From Vitis vinifera (taxonomy: Eukaryota; Streptophyta; Magnoliopsida; Vitales; Vitaceae): a stretch of DNA of 64,000 bases. The notes below the pieces were generated by a model. The model had not been told where the DNA came from, ran no database searches, and saw nothing but the letters and a program-made list of their open reading frames with translations. Position 1 is the first letter of the stretch; every line of letters begins with the position of its first letter. Shown here piece after piece: positions 13,401-24,230 of the stretch. The position numbers were made by a program, and so were the translations under genes. Where the stretch lies: the NCBI RefSeq assembly GCF_030704535.1, contig NC_081822.1, positions 12,331,001-12,395,000 on the forward strand, read 5' to 3'.

Positions 13401-16400
13401 AAAGATTTGTTTCAATTTATGAACCTTACTTGTAATACTTGGTTAAAATTTCATTGTGTCTGTGAAGTGGATACTATACTGCCTTTGCTGATATGAATAG
13501 CAATTCTATGAATGTATAGGGCATTCAATCTCAGATATTACTTATAAGATCTAGGTCATAAAGGACCTCATTGACTATAATTGTTATTACCTTCTTCAGG
13601 ACAGATTAGAATGTTTTTGTTGGTCAACAATTAACATCACTTTTTTCAACAACGTTTTGCTCATTGTAGATTGTGGAGAAGCTTGTTGATGTTGCTACAT
13701 TCATACATCAAGAGATCTTGGAGGCATTTAGAAGTAATGGTATGACCTCAGCATCTTAAAGAAATTAATGATTCATTACATGAATGATATGGATACTAAG
13801 TTTAGTACATGTGTGTGTGTCTTGTATCAATTTATTATTCATTTTTTACTTTTCTCTGCTCTAAAAGAGTTAGTAAAGTATGATTATAACTTAATTTATC
13901 ACTCGGTCAATTACAAGGTTTCTCGTCTATGTCTTAATGAAAGTACCATGAAAAGGGCATGGTTACATATGCTTAATCACAATCATTGTTTATGTGTTCT
14001 GGGCCCAAATTCTAGCAGTTTAAACTTTTAGGAAAGTTGGTAGCTTAACATGGTACTAGAGCTAGAGGGCTTGAGTTTGAGTCTCCACTCTCCTACTGCT
14101 ATTGTCTCTCTGCTACTGCTCCCATCTATTTATCGACTGCTACTACTGTTGTATCTATTTATCTACCATTTGATGGGCCCAAAACCTGGGTATGGGGCAC
14201 ATCAAACCTAGGTGTTGGTTTTGTGAAGGAGGATGTTAACCCAACACACATTATGGTTCCTTAAATAGGAGGTACTCAACCACATGCTATCCTCTCCACT
14301 TGTGGCTATGGGGCATGTGAAGGAGGCTGTTAACTTGATACATGTTATGTTCCCAAATCCTGACAATGTGGCATGACAAACCTAATTTAAACAGGAGTAC
14401 TCCACCACATGTTATCCTTACCTAGTTTTGCAACACAAAACTTGTTCCAATCATGCATGATTATTTACAGAAGTGATGATTTCTAAGGCACAGTATTCCT
14501 TTTTTTTATTATTTCAGAAGTATTAGTGAATATTTACAAGTTTCACTAGTTATCCATGAATCTCCCAAGAATTATAATATTTTGCAGAATTGGGGCTCTA
14601 AACAAAACTTGCTATTACTTTCTGTTGCATAATGTGGAGCCTCCTTTAATACTGAATTTTGAAGATTTCTGTAAGGAGAGTTGCTTTGGGAGGCTCACAA
14701 TATTGCACTCAGTACAGTTGAGAAGTTTTCTTCAAAACTGGCCATGTGACTGGTTTATTGTACCATTTACCAACTAAATACAGATGTCAGAGGGAAATAT
14801 GGATCTGTTTTAATTATGTGAATATTACCTTGGTAAATGAATGCACTTGTTCCTAAACAATCTTTTCTAGTAGTGCTTTGGTCATGCTAATGCAACAACC
14901 TTGGTATTTAAATGTGAATATGCTCTTCTGTTTCAAACTTCATTGTTTAGAGGACACAAGAACATGGGTATTTCAAGTTTTGATGACTTTTTCTGGTTTT
15001 TGGTTTTGAAAAGCATGATTAGATGATTATTGTCTTACTTTGTTGTTCATTTATGGTAGGTTTGACATTGACTATCAAGGAACCTAGCAATTGCCCTCAA
15101 AGACTGGGTGCAGCTGGTCTTTCATTACACTATGCCAACATTATCAATCAGATGGATAACATAGTAAGTTTAAATCAGTCTTTGCTTCAGTATTTATTTC
15201 ATTTTTTGGGTGATGGTTTTATGAAAAAATGGATGTTGATTTTTGAATGGAAATTCATGTGTTGTTAGGCATCTCGGCCTACCTCCCTTCCTCCCAATAT
15301 GAGGGACACATTATATCATGGGTTGCCGGCCAGTGTTAAGACAGCACTGCGCTCCCAGTTGCAAGCAGTTGATGCCAAGGAAGAGGTATATTATCTAAAG
15401 TAGTTGATTTTCTCTTCATGCGTACTTGCATAGACATTTTCAATTACCACTTAAAGTACATTCTGCTGACATTATTTATTTATTTATTTTTCAAAATCAT
15501 GGAACTTGAACTTTCTTTTTGTTATCCTTGGGGTAATGCGTATGCAGTAGGATGCAACTTAATCCTGGTGTAGCCCAACAATAAGCCAACCTGACTACCT
15601 TGGGTTCATCCGATTATGTTCTAGAACAAACTTGATCCTGTCCTGGGTTGCAACAAATATAACTTGACTGTTGTTTGGTTTGGTTTGGTTCTGTTGATCT
15701 TGTAGGCAAAAATAACCTAACCCTAGAACCGATCATAGTGTTCTCTTACAAGGGCGTGATCATGAGATAACTCTTTGTATCCATTGAAACTTTGGACCTA
15801 AATATGGTGTGCCATCACTCACCTGATCACGAGCAATGACTTGTGCACTGTAATAGAAGGGTGGGGAGGAGTTACTTGTATAGAAGAGAGGATGGAAAAT
15901 CTGTTTTTTTAGCAGGCAAGCTTGTGTAGACGGGAGAACTTTAGCTTCTATGGAAAAGTCGGAGGCTTTCCCTGTTGGTTGCTTGTGACCAAATTCACTT
16001 TTCTTCTTGTCTACATAATTAGGGAAGCCTCTTCCCTTCTCCCCTTCATCGATCAAACGAGAACAGCTTGTGAAAGTGATTGGGCTGGCTCTAATTGTGG
16101 AACTTCCATTTTTCCTATATCTTTTGAACGTTAAAATAATTTAATCTAATTTGATATGCTCATGGGCATACGGAAGCCATAACCACCTAACCAAGCTGAT
16201 CTTTGTTGGTTTGGTTCCTAGGCTTGCTCTTAGATTGCTTTTTTGGAAACTGGCCTATTTCAATTCAGTTTCAGGGTTGGAATATTGACCATAAATTACT
16301 CAACCTAAGCCCTAGTTGCCACCCTCATATGTGCACTGTGCTGTTTGTTGTTTTAACTTCTAAATCACTTCATATTGTCCTTTTATGCAGCTTACAATTC

Positions 16401-17274
16401 CTCAAATCAAAGCTGAAATGGAAAAAACTCTCCAATGGCTTGTTCCAGTAGTAACAAATACAACCAAGTAGGTTGACATGTGTAATGCTTTACCCTACTG
16501 CAGTAGATTTCTGTTGTGAAGACAACAGAAGCTTTTCATCTGTATTTTTTTACACAAAAAAATATTTTCCTGCTCTGCATTTACATTTCCTTATTTTTCT
16601 ATGGCAATTGGAAACAGAGCACACCAAGGTTTTGGGTGGGTTGGAGAGTGGGCAAATACTGGGTTAGTGAAGACTTCTCTCTCTTCTCATGTTCTGTATT
16701 TTCTATCAAGTATCTTCTATGAAGATGAATGTGTCACTACAAAAGGTGTATACTGTTCTTGTTTGACAGGAATGAGTTTGGCAAGAAGACAACTACACAA
16801 AATAACCTGATCCGCCTCCAGACGTTATATCATGCAGATAAGCAGAAGATAGACCAATACATCCTTGAATTAGTAATATGGCTTCATCGTCTTATCAACC
16901 TAGTAAGACATAGAGATCATGGTTTCAAGCCTCTGTCTACTCGGTCCCCCCCCACTCATAATGGGCTGGTTTTTCACTCCAAGATGGAGCGGTTCCCATC
17001 GCTTGATTATGTTACCAAAGTCCATGGGGTTCAACTTTCTCAAGAGGATAGAAATTTGTTGGGAGAAGTTTGCTGGAGAAGGTTGGTTCCTGGAAAAAGC
17101 AAAAGTCAGGAATTTGCCATGACAAAGAAGAAACGGCCAGAAGTTTTGGTTATGACCAGGAGTGCTGGCAGCTCCCCAAATAGGGAGTTGAATATAACTC
17201 AAGATTTGGAATGCCTGAACACTAATGTTTTAGATGAGATGGATGGGTTAGACACAACATTATCTGGGCCTTAA
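1..17274 (+). CDS. PSI: PSI (PSK SIMULATOR)-type DUF3475/DUF668 protein, 5' end outside window
   Basis: Exon segments read by eye: <1-32 (codons from base 3), 1556-1881, 2014-2106, 2194-2284, 3702-3795, 13197-13294, 13670-13739, 15060-15163, 15269-15385, 16391-16467, 16618-16662, 16770-17274. All introns are GT..AG, phases agree at every joint, and the total is 549 visible residues before the TAA. The DUF3475 region is near visible residues 46-115 (KISILAFEVANTI, then DPQWHNLDRYF). A basic stretch SLKKKSLWSR follows. The DUF668 region is near 284-372 (LGAAGLSLHYANII, LPPNMRDTLYHGLP, LTIPQIKAEMEKTLQWL), followed by GFGWVGEWANTG. The tail has the SKSQEF motif seen in the family. Known for the family: Arabidopsis PSI proteins are nuclear-envelope or membrane-associated growth regulators linked to phytosulfokine signalling, often N-myristoylated; that N-terminus would lie upstream. 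The 9.4-kb fifth visible intron carries a TRIM and a LINE. The family call is firm; which paralogue is not. Confidence 0.88.
33..1555 (+). other. PSI intron with long TA microsatellite
   Basis: This is the intron between the short exon end at 1-32 and the DUF3475 exon. It is AT-rich, with an uninterrupted TA dinucleotide run of about 52 bases at 1417-1468 close to the acceptor side. I saw no open frame or mobile element I could name. The intron begins GTATGA and ends TTTTTAG. Confidence 0.7.
4249..5285 (+). mobile_element. TRIM (miniature LTR retrotransposon) inside PSI intron
   Basis: Two short direct terminal repeats, 4249-4322 (74 bp) and 5210-5285 (76 bp), both start TGTTGGA and end AACA. 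They share the core ACATTGTGGGYCCAAAT and TTTTAGGAAAATTGGTT. Directly after the left repeat is a primer-binding-site-like TGGTATCAAAGC (4324-4335), one base off the usual initiator-Met-tRNA complement. Before the right repeat is a purine-rich GGCTGGGGAGGG tract. Flanks GAATA (4244-4248) and CAATA (5286-5290) match at 4 of 5 bases. The interior codes for nothing, so the element is non-autonomous. It carries a MITE at 4381-4661. Repeat divergence suggests it is fairly old. Confidence 0.78.
4381..4661. mobile_element. Tourist-like MITE nested in the TRIM
   Basis: About 281 bp, ends GAGGGCGTTTG and CAAATACCACC forming an imperfect terminal inverted repeat. It is flanked by a 3-bp TTA duplication (4378-4380 and 4662-4664), typical of PIF/Harbinger-type insertions. 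Its interior closely matches, in reverse orientation, the element at 20802-21064 (shared blocks such as TTTTAATGTTTAAT and GACTTATTATAAACTTTTTG). It interrupts the TRIM interior, so it is the younger insertion. Confidence 0.68.
6535..8813 (+). pseudogene. LINE ORF1 (DUF4283-type RNA-binding protein), broken
   Basis: The frame opens at ATG 6535, 15 bp inside the element, with a charged Arg/Glu-rich N-terminus. An in-frame TGA at 6829-6831 interrupts it; the same frame resumes at 6832-6835. A frameshift near 7160-7190 then moves it to the frame that runs to 8813. The second part has the DUF4283 pattern (W-rich, MERGKVLMEFE, then GLPVSMW and a WARLLVK block), followed by a low-complexity Gly/Ser/Pro-rich stretch. 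The family normally coats the LINE RNA. The stop overlaps the ORF2 start as ATGA. I saw no CCHC knuckle. Confidence 0.75.
8810..12467 (+). pseudogene. LINE ORF2: endonuclease, reverse transcriptase, zf-RVT; frameshifted at a G tract
   Basis: Starts at ATG 8810. The AP-type endonuclease has SWNVRGVND, the QETKI motif and GGDFNVTL. A run of 17 G at 9353-9369 breaks the frame. The rest continues in the frame open from 9351 to 12467 (1,038 codons from 9351): SDHFPIL closes the endonuclease, then the reverse transcriptase (GDKAPGPDGF, FRPISLLGGVYKLLAKVL, LRQGDPLSPYLF, catalytic FADD at 10890-10901). A C-terminal zf-RVT domain follows (FLCGCEEENVNHILLHC). Apart from the G tract it looks complete, so it would lose activity only through that slip. 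Confidence 0.85.
13960..14400 (+). mobile_element. Decayed TRIM-like fragment with primer-binding site
   Basis: The segment around 13999-14050 (GGGCCCAAATTCTAGCAG... TTTTAGGAAAGTTGG ... TTAACA) resembles the terminal repeat of the TRIM at 4249-5285. It is followed at once by TGGTACTAGAGC (14051-14062), a degenerate primer-binding site. Downstream are repeated phrases (GAAGGAGGATGTTAACCC, GAAGGAGGCTGTTAACTT) that may come from the 3' end. Edges are approximate and no target duplication was found. It lies in the intron between PSI exons 13670-13739 and 15060-15163. Confidence 0.45.
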
Positions 17275-18266
17275 TCACATTTCATCCTTGGTGTTAGGTT
17301 CATTTTGAAAATTACTTGTTCTCTGTATCCCTCCCTTCCCAATTGAGTTCTCATTCTATTGTATAGACGTTTACCATACTGGTGTTTTGTATAAAATATA
17401 CATAATAATTTATATAGAAATCATGCCCTACGTACCTATCAGAGTGGAATAGCTGGTGGTGTGGCCCAGAGATGGGATGATTGGACAGTTAGTATAAGGA
17501 TCCGAGGGTGAACCATTATACTGCACCATGTTCAGTATTGTGTTCTCAACGGCAGCCCGTTTATGTTTCAGTTTTTGAGTTTAGAAGTCACTTCCTATTT
17601 TCAGGTTCGATGTTCTTCATCAAGTTGATACACCTTTCATCACACATAAAATAACAGTGTAACGAGGATTGAGTGGTAGCTTTTAACTGAATCGGCCAAT
17701 CAGCCAAACAGCTAAAGGCCTAAATCTAGCTGGAATCCCAATTGCTACTACTATTCTCAATTTTTGCTCCCCCTCAAAAGGAAAAAGAAAAAAAGGAGGA
17801 AATACATGATTAGGTCAACTGAACTTTTTTCCCAACTGCTTCCATCTTCTAATTCGTTCCCTCCAGGATAAGTCAACTCCTGTGTAAAGTACAAAGCCTT
17901 GGCCAATGTTTGACCAACTCTCGACCTTCAACAGCCGGTAAACATGCATGGCGGCCTTCCGAACGGCTGTGGCAGCCGCATCAAAGCTGTTTGATGGTCA
18001 TGCAGTGGATTTCATATTATATGTTTCTCTTTCTGCTTTTGAATACTATGTGGTACGGACTGATGTTGCTTCTGAGGTTTGGCCTCTGGAAGCATTTTTT
18101 AGTATGAAAAAAAGGGTCAAGATAATCTATTTTTTAGTATGAAGAAAGGGTCAAGATAATCTAATCTCCAGTCGCCCCACTTCATATATTCCTGGTTTGA
18201 ACTGTCACAACTGCTCCTATTTCAATTTAAAAAAACCAGTTACACCCACTCTCAGTCTCTCCTACA
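17275..18266. other. Intergenic: PSI 3' flank and lectin-gene upstream region
   Basis: This holds the PSI 3' untranslated region and spacer. I saw no convincing gene. A short tandem duplication (unit about 34 bp, beginning TTTTTTAGTATGAA) occupies 18095-18163, shortly before the first lectin-type promoter. Confidence 0.6.
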
Positions 18267-18267
18267 C

Positions 18268-18275
18268 TATATAAA
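18268..18275 (+). promoter_or_regulatory. TATA box of first lectin-like gene
   Basis: TATATAAA lies 61 bp before the chosen ATG at 18336. The open frame also holds an ATG at 18276, but that codon touches the TATA box and would lie upstream of a transcription start about 30 bp downstream. This fixes the start at 18336. The paralogue has TATAAAA at the matching place. Confidence 0.65.
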
Positions 18276-18335
18276 ATGCTCCCTCCTCGCGTCTACCTTC
18301 ATTCCCTCTTTATCTCCTTCGTGTGCACTATTCCA

Positions 18336-19202
18336 ATGGAGATCTTCACAGCCCACAACGCTAGCATCCCCCTTCTCCTCTCTCTTCTCATCTTCATCTC
18401 ATCCTTTGTCCTTCCAGGACATGCTCTTTCCCCAGCTGGAACAATCGAAAGAAGCACAAAACAGCAAGTGCTAGCTAGCCTCCCTCCAAGCCATGAAACC
18501 ACTCAACTGTCTGGTTCCTCGCAGTTGTTCCTCACTTCTCCATCGGGAAGGTATGAGGCCTTCCTCCTCCGCCGCGAAACCTCCTTCGGTGCTGGAGGGT
18601 TTGGAAATGACTTCTGCTACATCCAAGTTCAAGAGGGCGGTCGCAGTGTGTGGGAATCTGAATGTGCTTCTGTGAGCAATATCAACACTTGTACCCTATT
18701 GTTTTCTGATGCAGGTCTCGAGATATTCGATGGCAGCCGATCTGCATGGGACAGCGATGCTGACGGGGACCATCTGCAGATGTTGGATTTGCTTGATGCT
18801 GGGGACATGCAGATAAGAGACGAAGAAGGTGAGCTTGCATGGAAGGCGAGCGATAATCCTGTTGTTAATCAGAATTGTGGTTCAATTGGAGCTCCTGGAC
18901 TCGCTCCTGAAACTCCACCATTTGCTACTCCTATTGAAGAGAAGACTCCTTTTGGACAAGACCAACAGCAACAACCTCAACTGGGTGACTCACAACAGGG
19001 CCTGACCCAACCTCTCTCGGCCGTTAATCAGCCTTTTTCGACATTGAACCAGCCTCTTGGGGTTAATATTAACCAGCAAGGCTTAGTGGACAACACTCCT
19101 TACGACAGTGGGGCTCAGGAAGAGAGGAAATTGACCACTATAATAGTAATTGCTTTGGTTTCTCTCATTTCTTTGATGGCTGCCCTTGGGCTTCTAATCT
19201 AG
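18336..19202 (+). CDS. Secreted/anchored bulb-type (GNA-like) lectin-domain protein, copy 1
   Basis: Intronless, 288 aa. Residues 1-30 are a signal peptide (hydrophobic IPLLLSLLIFISSFVL, likely cut near GHA). The mature part begins LSPAGTIERSTKQQ. Residues about 50-180 resemble a bulb-type lectin fold: LFLTSPSGRYEAFLLRR, cysteines in GNDFCYI, ESECASV and NTCTLLF, then LEIFDGSRSAWDSDADGD and MQIRDEEGELAWKASDN. The usual mannose-binding QxDxNxVxY signature is not intact, so sugar binding is uncertain. A Pro/Gln-rich tail with NQPF/NQPL repeats leads to a hydrophobic C-terminus (TTIIVIALVSLISLMAALGLLI), which fits a membrane anchor or GPI signal. A near-identical paralogue lies 5 kb downstream. 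Biological role unknown to me. Confidence 0.8.
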   Translation: MEIFTAHNASIPLLLSLLIFISSFVLPGHALSPAGTIERSTKQQVLASLPPSHETTQLSGSSQLFLTSPSGRYEAFLLRRETSFGAGGFGNDFCYIQVQEGGRSVWESECASVSNINTCTLLFSDAGLEIFDGSRSAWDSDADGDHLQMLDLLDAGDMQIRDEEGELAWKASDNPVVNQNCGSIGAPGLAPETPPFATPIEEKTPFGQDQQQQPQLGDSQQGLTQPLSAVNQPFSTLNQPLGVNINQQGLVDNTPYDSGAQEERKLTTIIVIALVSLISLMAALGLLI

Positions 19203-19800
19203 AACTATGATATGGATAACCCACATTCAGGTAGTAGCCACGTCGGGCAATTCTCTCTCTTTGTTTGTGTTATTATTAACGTGTCGATCTCTCGAGCAGT
19301 GATGATTTGAATTTATGTTGTTGCGAATTGGAAAAATGAAATCGAAGAGCCTCTCAGGCATGCAGCATTCTTCAAAACTGCTCTGGATTATTTGTGAACT
19401 TATTATATATTTATGTACAATATAAATATTCAACATTATTGTTCATATTTTTAATGTTTATTGACAACACCCTAAAAAAAACTATTTTATGCGGACAACA
19501 GTCCCAATTTTTCTAGAGGCCGCACAAAACAATTTGCTACTTTTAAAAACAAAAAAATATGGAATTTTTAAATAATATTTTTTAATTATTTTTTATGATT
19601 TTCTCAGGATTATTTAAAAAAACAATAATATGAATATAAAAAATAATAAAAAATAAAGCATTACATATAAAAGTGATCTTCAAAATACATTTAAAATATA
19701 GAAAATAAGTTAAAAATAGTTTAGATTCTCAAATAGACATTTAATTCTTCTATAAAATATTAAAGAATATTTTTTTAAAAAAAAAACCTGTATTTTTAAA
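19203..19800. other. 3' flank of lectin copy 1, AT-rich spacer
   Basis: This is the 3' untranslated region followed by strongly AT-rich DNA. No gene or named element was seen. The sequence diverges from the 3' flank of copy 2 almost at once after the stop codon. Confidence 0.6.
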
Positions 19801-20630
19801 CTACTTTAAAAAATATTTATCATATCTTAAATTTCCAAATTCATACTAAAGCTAAAACCAAGAAGAATTAATTCGACCAAATCCTTGACTAACATTTATT
19901 AGATCATAACATTTTTGAGCTCATTGACATGAGGAAGTTATCTGCAATGCATTAGATTCTACTATTTGAATCTTTTGATTTCTAGTTCTCCCATTTTACA
20001 TAATCAAAATGGCAATAAAGACTTACTAATTACCATATGGTAGTCAAGAATTTGAGCTGATACATCTACATCCTCAGTCATTAAGAAAATTTTGAAATGC
20101 CATATGACATATTGTGGACTATGCCATGTGATTGGGCTTTGTGCATGCTTTTTATTATTTATTTATTCAATTTATTTGAAAACAAGAATATATTTATTGT
20201 TCTATTAAATATTAAACAATAATTTTAAAAAATTATTCTACTACTTTAAAAAATAGTTATCATACAAGTTCTTAATTTTCCAAATTCATACTAAAGCTAA
20301 AACCAAGAAGAATTAATTCGACCAAATCCTTGACTAACATTTATTAGATCATAACATTTTTGAGCTCATCAACGTGAGGAAGTTATCTGCAATGCATTAG
20401 ATTCTGCTATTTGAATCTTTTGATTTCTAGTTCTCCCATTTTAGATAATCAAAATGGCAATAGAGACTCACTAATTACTATATGGTAGTCAAGAATTTGA
20501 GCTGATACATCTACATCCTCGGTCATTAAGAAATTTTTGAAATGCCATATGACATATTGTGGGCTTTGCCATGTATGTGATTGGGCTTTGTGCATGCTTT
20601 TTATTATTTATTATTTCAATTTATTTGAAA
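19801..20630. repeat. Diverged direct duplication of ~380-390 bp
   Basis: Unit 1 is 19801-20181 and unit 2 is 20241-20630. Shared blocks include CTACTTTAAAAAATA, AAGCTAAAACCAAGAAGAAT, GAAGTTATCTGCAATGCATT and GGGCTTTGTGCATGCTTTTT. They differ by scattered substitutions and small indels. A 59-bp AT-rich spacer separates them. I saw no coding capacity and no terminal inverted repeats, so this is a local duplication of unknown origin. Confidence 0.8.
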
Positions 20631-20801
20631 AATTAATCTTTATTTGTTTATTTGATTTTGAGTAGTCATTGATTTTAATTTTTTTTATTTATAGAAAAAA
20701 AAAATAAAAAATAAAACATTAGGTGGTAGAGATCTTGTAGGACCTCAAACCACTCCTTAAAATGTCAATGGACCACAAGTTAAGGATAAATTTGAGACTT
20801 A

Positions 20802-21064
20802 GGTGGTGTTTGTTTTTTTTACACAATTCTAAATAGAATTTTAATACTTAATAATGTTAAGTATTAAATTTTTTATTTTTTTAATGTTTAATTTTTATTA
20901 AACATTAAAAAGTAAGGAAAAATTAACATCTTACTTTTTCCATTTTGTATTTTTTATTTAACAAAAAGTTTATAATAAATCATGAAAAAAAAGTAAAAAA
21001 ACAAACAACTTAAAGTTTAAAAGCAAATTACTTTCATTAAAAAGCTAAAAAAATAAACGCTTTC
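20802..21064. mobile_element. Tourist-like MITE, TTA target duplication
   Basis: 263 bp, starting GGTGGTGTTTG and ending AATAAACGCTTTC. It is flanked by TTA at 20799-20801 and 21065-21067. It is the same family as 4381-4661 in the opposite orientation and shares its ends with the 79-bp element at 53690-53768. Non-coding. Confidence 0.68.
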
Positions 21065-21620
21065 TTAGGTTACCCAATGGAAAGGTGGTAGACATTTACT
21101 AAGCTCAAATATAATGGTCTCAATCTATTAAGTGGAGGTAATGTTGGTAATTAATTATTTGATTAATGGTACGTACCAACAAGAAAATTTACATTATGAA
21201 CTCATGACATTTAACTATTAGCCTATGGTTTGGTTAAACTTAAGTTTTGATAATGACAAAATAAGTTTGGATTTAACGTTTATTTTTAAGTGTGATAAGC
21301 AAATAGATTTACTTAGAGCAATCAAGATGAAACAATATAAAACTACACACCTTAATAGAGTTAAATGAGAAAATCAAGAGAAAGTTTTATTTAAGATTAA
21401 TTTTAGGTTATAGGTAAGATTGAGGTGCACTTAGGATTGCATACATTCTTTCGTTTAAATACCTAACATATCCAAACTCATCCAATTAAGATAAAATTTT
21501 TCTTAAATCTTCTCAAAAGTTGGATGAAATATCTTTCGAATGAAAACCACATTTAATTAATGTAATTCATATTTAAAAGGTTTTCAAATATCGTTAGGAG
21601 TTTGTCTTATCAGTTTTTCC

Positions 21621-22498
21621 CAATGTTTTCAGAACCGGACCGGTGATCGAACCGGAAAAGTTACCAGTTCACGGTTCACTGGTCGGACCGGCGGTCGAAC
21701 CGCGGTCGAACCGGTGACGTCATAAATATATAATATATATATTATTAAAATTAAAAATAATTATAAAAATTTTAAAATATATATGAATAAATTAAAATCA
21801 ATAATATTTATCAAATTAAATTATATTAATATTTTTAATTTTATTAAATGATATATGTAAAATATTTAAATGTGAATATATTAAAAATAAAAATTTAAAC
21901 TAATTTTATAATTTTTAAAAATATTATATTATTTTTATTTAATAATATAAAAAATATATATTATTTTGTTTGATATGTTACATAGTTGAAGGGCCCAGCC
22001 GAGTGGTGTCCTGTGATAGCCATAGAAGTTGGGTCCAAGTTCAAATCCTCTTGGAGGGATTTGTTATTTTTTTTTCATTCATTATGTTGGTTGGCAATCC
22101 CACATCGGATGGTAAGAGGAATGAGGGTGCAAAGGATGCCTATAAAAGGCATCCTCTTGGAGGGCCAATGTATCATCTCATCTGGTGGTTGGGCTCAAAA
22201 ATCGGCCCACAAGGTGGGTGGGTGAGGTGTTGGCTTTGTCATTATTAGACAAGGCCCAGCATAGTTTTGCCCAAAGTATTATAATTTATATATAAGGGAG
22301 CCTGGTTTAAATTGAACTGTGCGGTTCGATTGGAACCGTCCGGTTCCACCGGGTCACCGGTCCGACCGTCGGTTTGGTCGGTTTGTTACCGGTTTAATCT
22401 TCAAACCGAACCGGTTTGATAGGGCGAACCGAACCGGAGATATGACCGACGGTTGAACCGGTTGGATCGGCCGGTCCGGTCCGGTTTTTAAAACATTG
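21621..22498. mobile_element. hAT-like non-autonomous element with CCGGTC-rich inverted ends
   Basis: 878 bp. The left end is CAATGTTTTCAGAACCGGAC and the right end is CCGGTTTTTAAAACATTG, so the termini are inverted. The next ~100 bp on each side are dense in ACCGGT and GGTCGAACCG blocks. Flanks GTTTTTCC and GTTTTTCT match at 7 of 8 positions, the duplication length expected for hAT elements. There is no transposase. The centre is AT-rich except for a GC-richer core at about 21985-22270 with tRNA-promoter-like boxes. Confidence 0.65.
21985..22270 (+). repeat. SINE-like core with Pol III A/B-box-like motifs
   Basis: Inside the CCGGTC-rich element. CAGCCGAGTGG at about 21996-22006 resembles an A box, and AGTTCAAATCC at about 22038-22048 fits the B-box pattern GWTCRANNC at normal spacing. 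Downstream is CCCACATCGGAT (22099-22110), the same 12-mer seen near the start of the 149-bp LTRs at 28214 and 35247. It could be an old tRNA-derived SINE or part of the element itself. No poly(A) tail or target duplication was found. Confidence 0.4.
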
Positions 22499-24150
22499 GT
22501 TTTTCTTTTTCCTAATTATTTTTTAATATTAAAAGCTAAGCCTTTTGAAACAAGAAAATATATTACATTTTTATTAAGACAATTTTAAAAGAAAACAATT
22601 TGTGCATTATTGATGATTTTTATGAAAAATGAGATGATTTATTTCAAGCACAAAAACCCATATTTTAGTATGCATTTTAACATTAAAAATAATTTTTCAA
22701 TCTTAAGCTTTCAATTAGAATCAACAAATACTTATCAATTTCTTATGTTTTTTTTTTGTATGTTTTAACCAATAGTTGATGAAAGTAATTGGTTGATGAT
22801 TGTAAATTTATGTTCTAATTAAAATGTTAAAGCTTAAAATATGTGATAACTCTAGAGAAAAATACCAAAGATAAGATTGCTATAACTTGTAGTATTTGAC
22901 TTGTACTTTTTGTTCAGCATTAATGTGTTATGTTATTTTAAGTTAAAAAAATTAATTACTTTCTAAAACTTAAGAAAACTCTAATTTGAAATGATAAAGA
23001 AAAGAAAAAGCATGAACCAAGGTATGTAACAAAACAAACGAAACAAATCAAAAGCATCCAAAGAGTTTTATAATCCAATGTTGAATCCATCCCTAGATAG
23101 AGCATTATTAATTTAATGTTTTAAGACTAAAGTCAACCTAAGATTAAATTTAAGTTTTAAGACCAATTCACATTTAGAACTAGATTTTTAAGTTTGAAAA
23201 ACAGACCCCTTAAGTTAGTTAAATATACTAGCTAATTTAGTTTTTAGTGTATTCAATTAAAAGTTTATACTTATTTTATAGATTTAACTATTAGACTTGT
23301 TAATAATAAGATCGAACTAAAATAAATAGTGAGCAAATTATTCCTAAAAATCATTAGGTCTTTGATAAGAATCCTTTGTATTTTATATAAGACAAACTAA
23401 TAAAGATAATTTTTTTCATACTAATTCAAATTCACAAATATAGAAAGAAACGCATTCGAAACTTTATTGTATTCTTGTTACTTTTCCTTTAAATTATTGG
23501 CCTTTAGCTTAGTATCTTTGAATCCCGTAAAATTAGCTAATCACAACCTATGTTTGAGTGCCAAGAAAATAAAATAAAAAGAATGGAAGAGAAAGTAAAA
23601 AAGTGAAAATCTAGAACTTTATGGAAGAAGTGTTCAATCTCTCGTGCTTGAATAGTAAAATGGAGTTCCCACGAATCCCAAGAAGGCTAAGAATAGTAAT
23701 GAAGCTGATAAACCGTACTTGAAATGGTAGTTAAGGAATGTGTAGAATAACATGTCCTTACCTATCTAATCCCAACAAGGATCTGAAACGGAGTTATAAA
23801 AACAGGGTCGAGACAGAGCGTGACCTATAGAAAACATTTCAAACCAAGAACACTATGCGGGATTTTGACCTTTGATGTCATACATTAAACTGAAAACCTT
23901 GTATTCGACTCTTTGTATTTGTGAATCAAAGAAAAGGATCGAGGCGGCAATATCCAGGAACTCGATCCTAAAATACCGTATTGCTGTACGGTCCCGAATT
24001 GCTTTTGGAGGTCGTCTCTTGAGGCATATTATATGGAGAAAAGGTAAAGATCATCATCAGGTTATCCCAGACCGGTAATCACTCCATTTCAAATATTCTT
24101 GATTTGAACCGTCCCAACTGCTCCTACTTCAGGTGCACCAACTCCCTCTA
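22499..24150. other. AT-rich spacer between the lectin genes
   Basis: No open frame of note and no clear mobile element. From about 24080 the sequence becomes similar to the region upstream of lectin copy 1 (matching phrases such as TTTGAACCGTCCCAACTGC and CTGCTCCTACTTCA), which marks the start of the duplicated promoter region. Confidence 0.55.
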
Positions 24151-24156
24151 CACATG

Positions 24157-24163
24157 TATAAAA
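24157..24163 (+). promoter_or_regulatory. TATA box of second lectin-like gene
   Basis: TATAAAA lies 68 bp before the ATG at 24231, at the position matching the box of copy 1. Confidence 0.62.
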
Positions 24164-24230
24164 TGCGCCTTCAGCTCTCATATGATCTACCTTCACTAGT
24201 CACTACCTCCGCTGATTGCCCACTATTCCA

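Noticed and set aside
17948-18142. 64-codon open frame starting MAAFRTAVAAASKLFDG
   Set aside because: It has a plausible start but no recognised family, ends in the 34-bp tandem duplication, and lies in spacer DNA.
18276-18335. Upstream extension of lectin copy 1 to the ATG at 18276
   Set aside because: That ATG directly follows the TATA box and would not be in the transcript; the paralogue lacks a matching upstream ATG.
21996-22048. Possible functional tRNA gene from A/B-box-like motifs
   Set aside because: No complete cloverleaf or anticodon arm could be folded by eye; it is inside a repeat.
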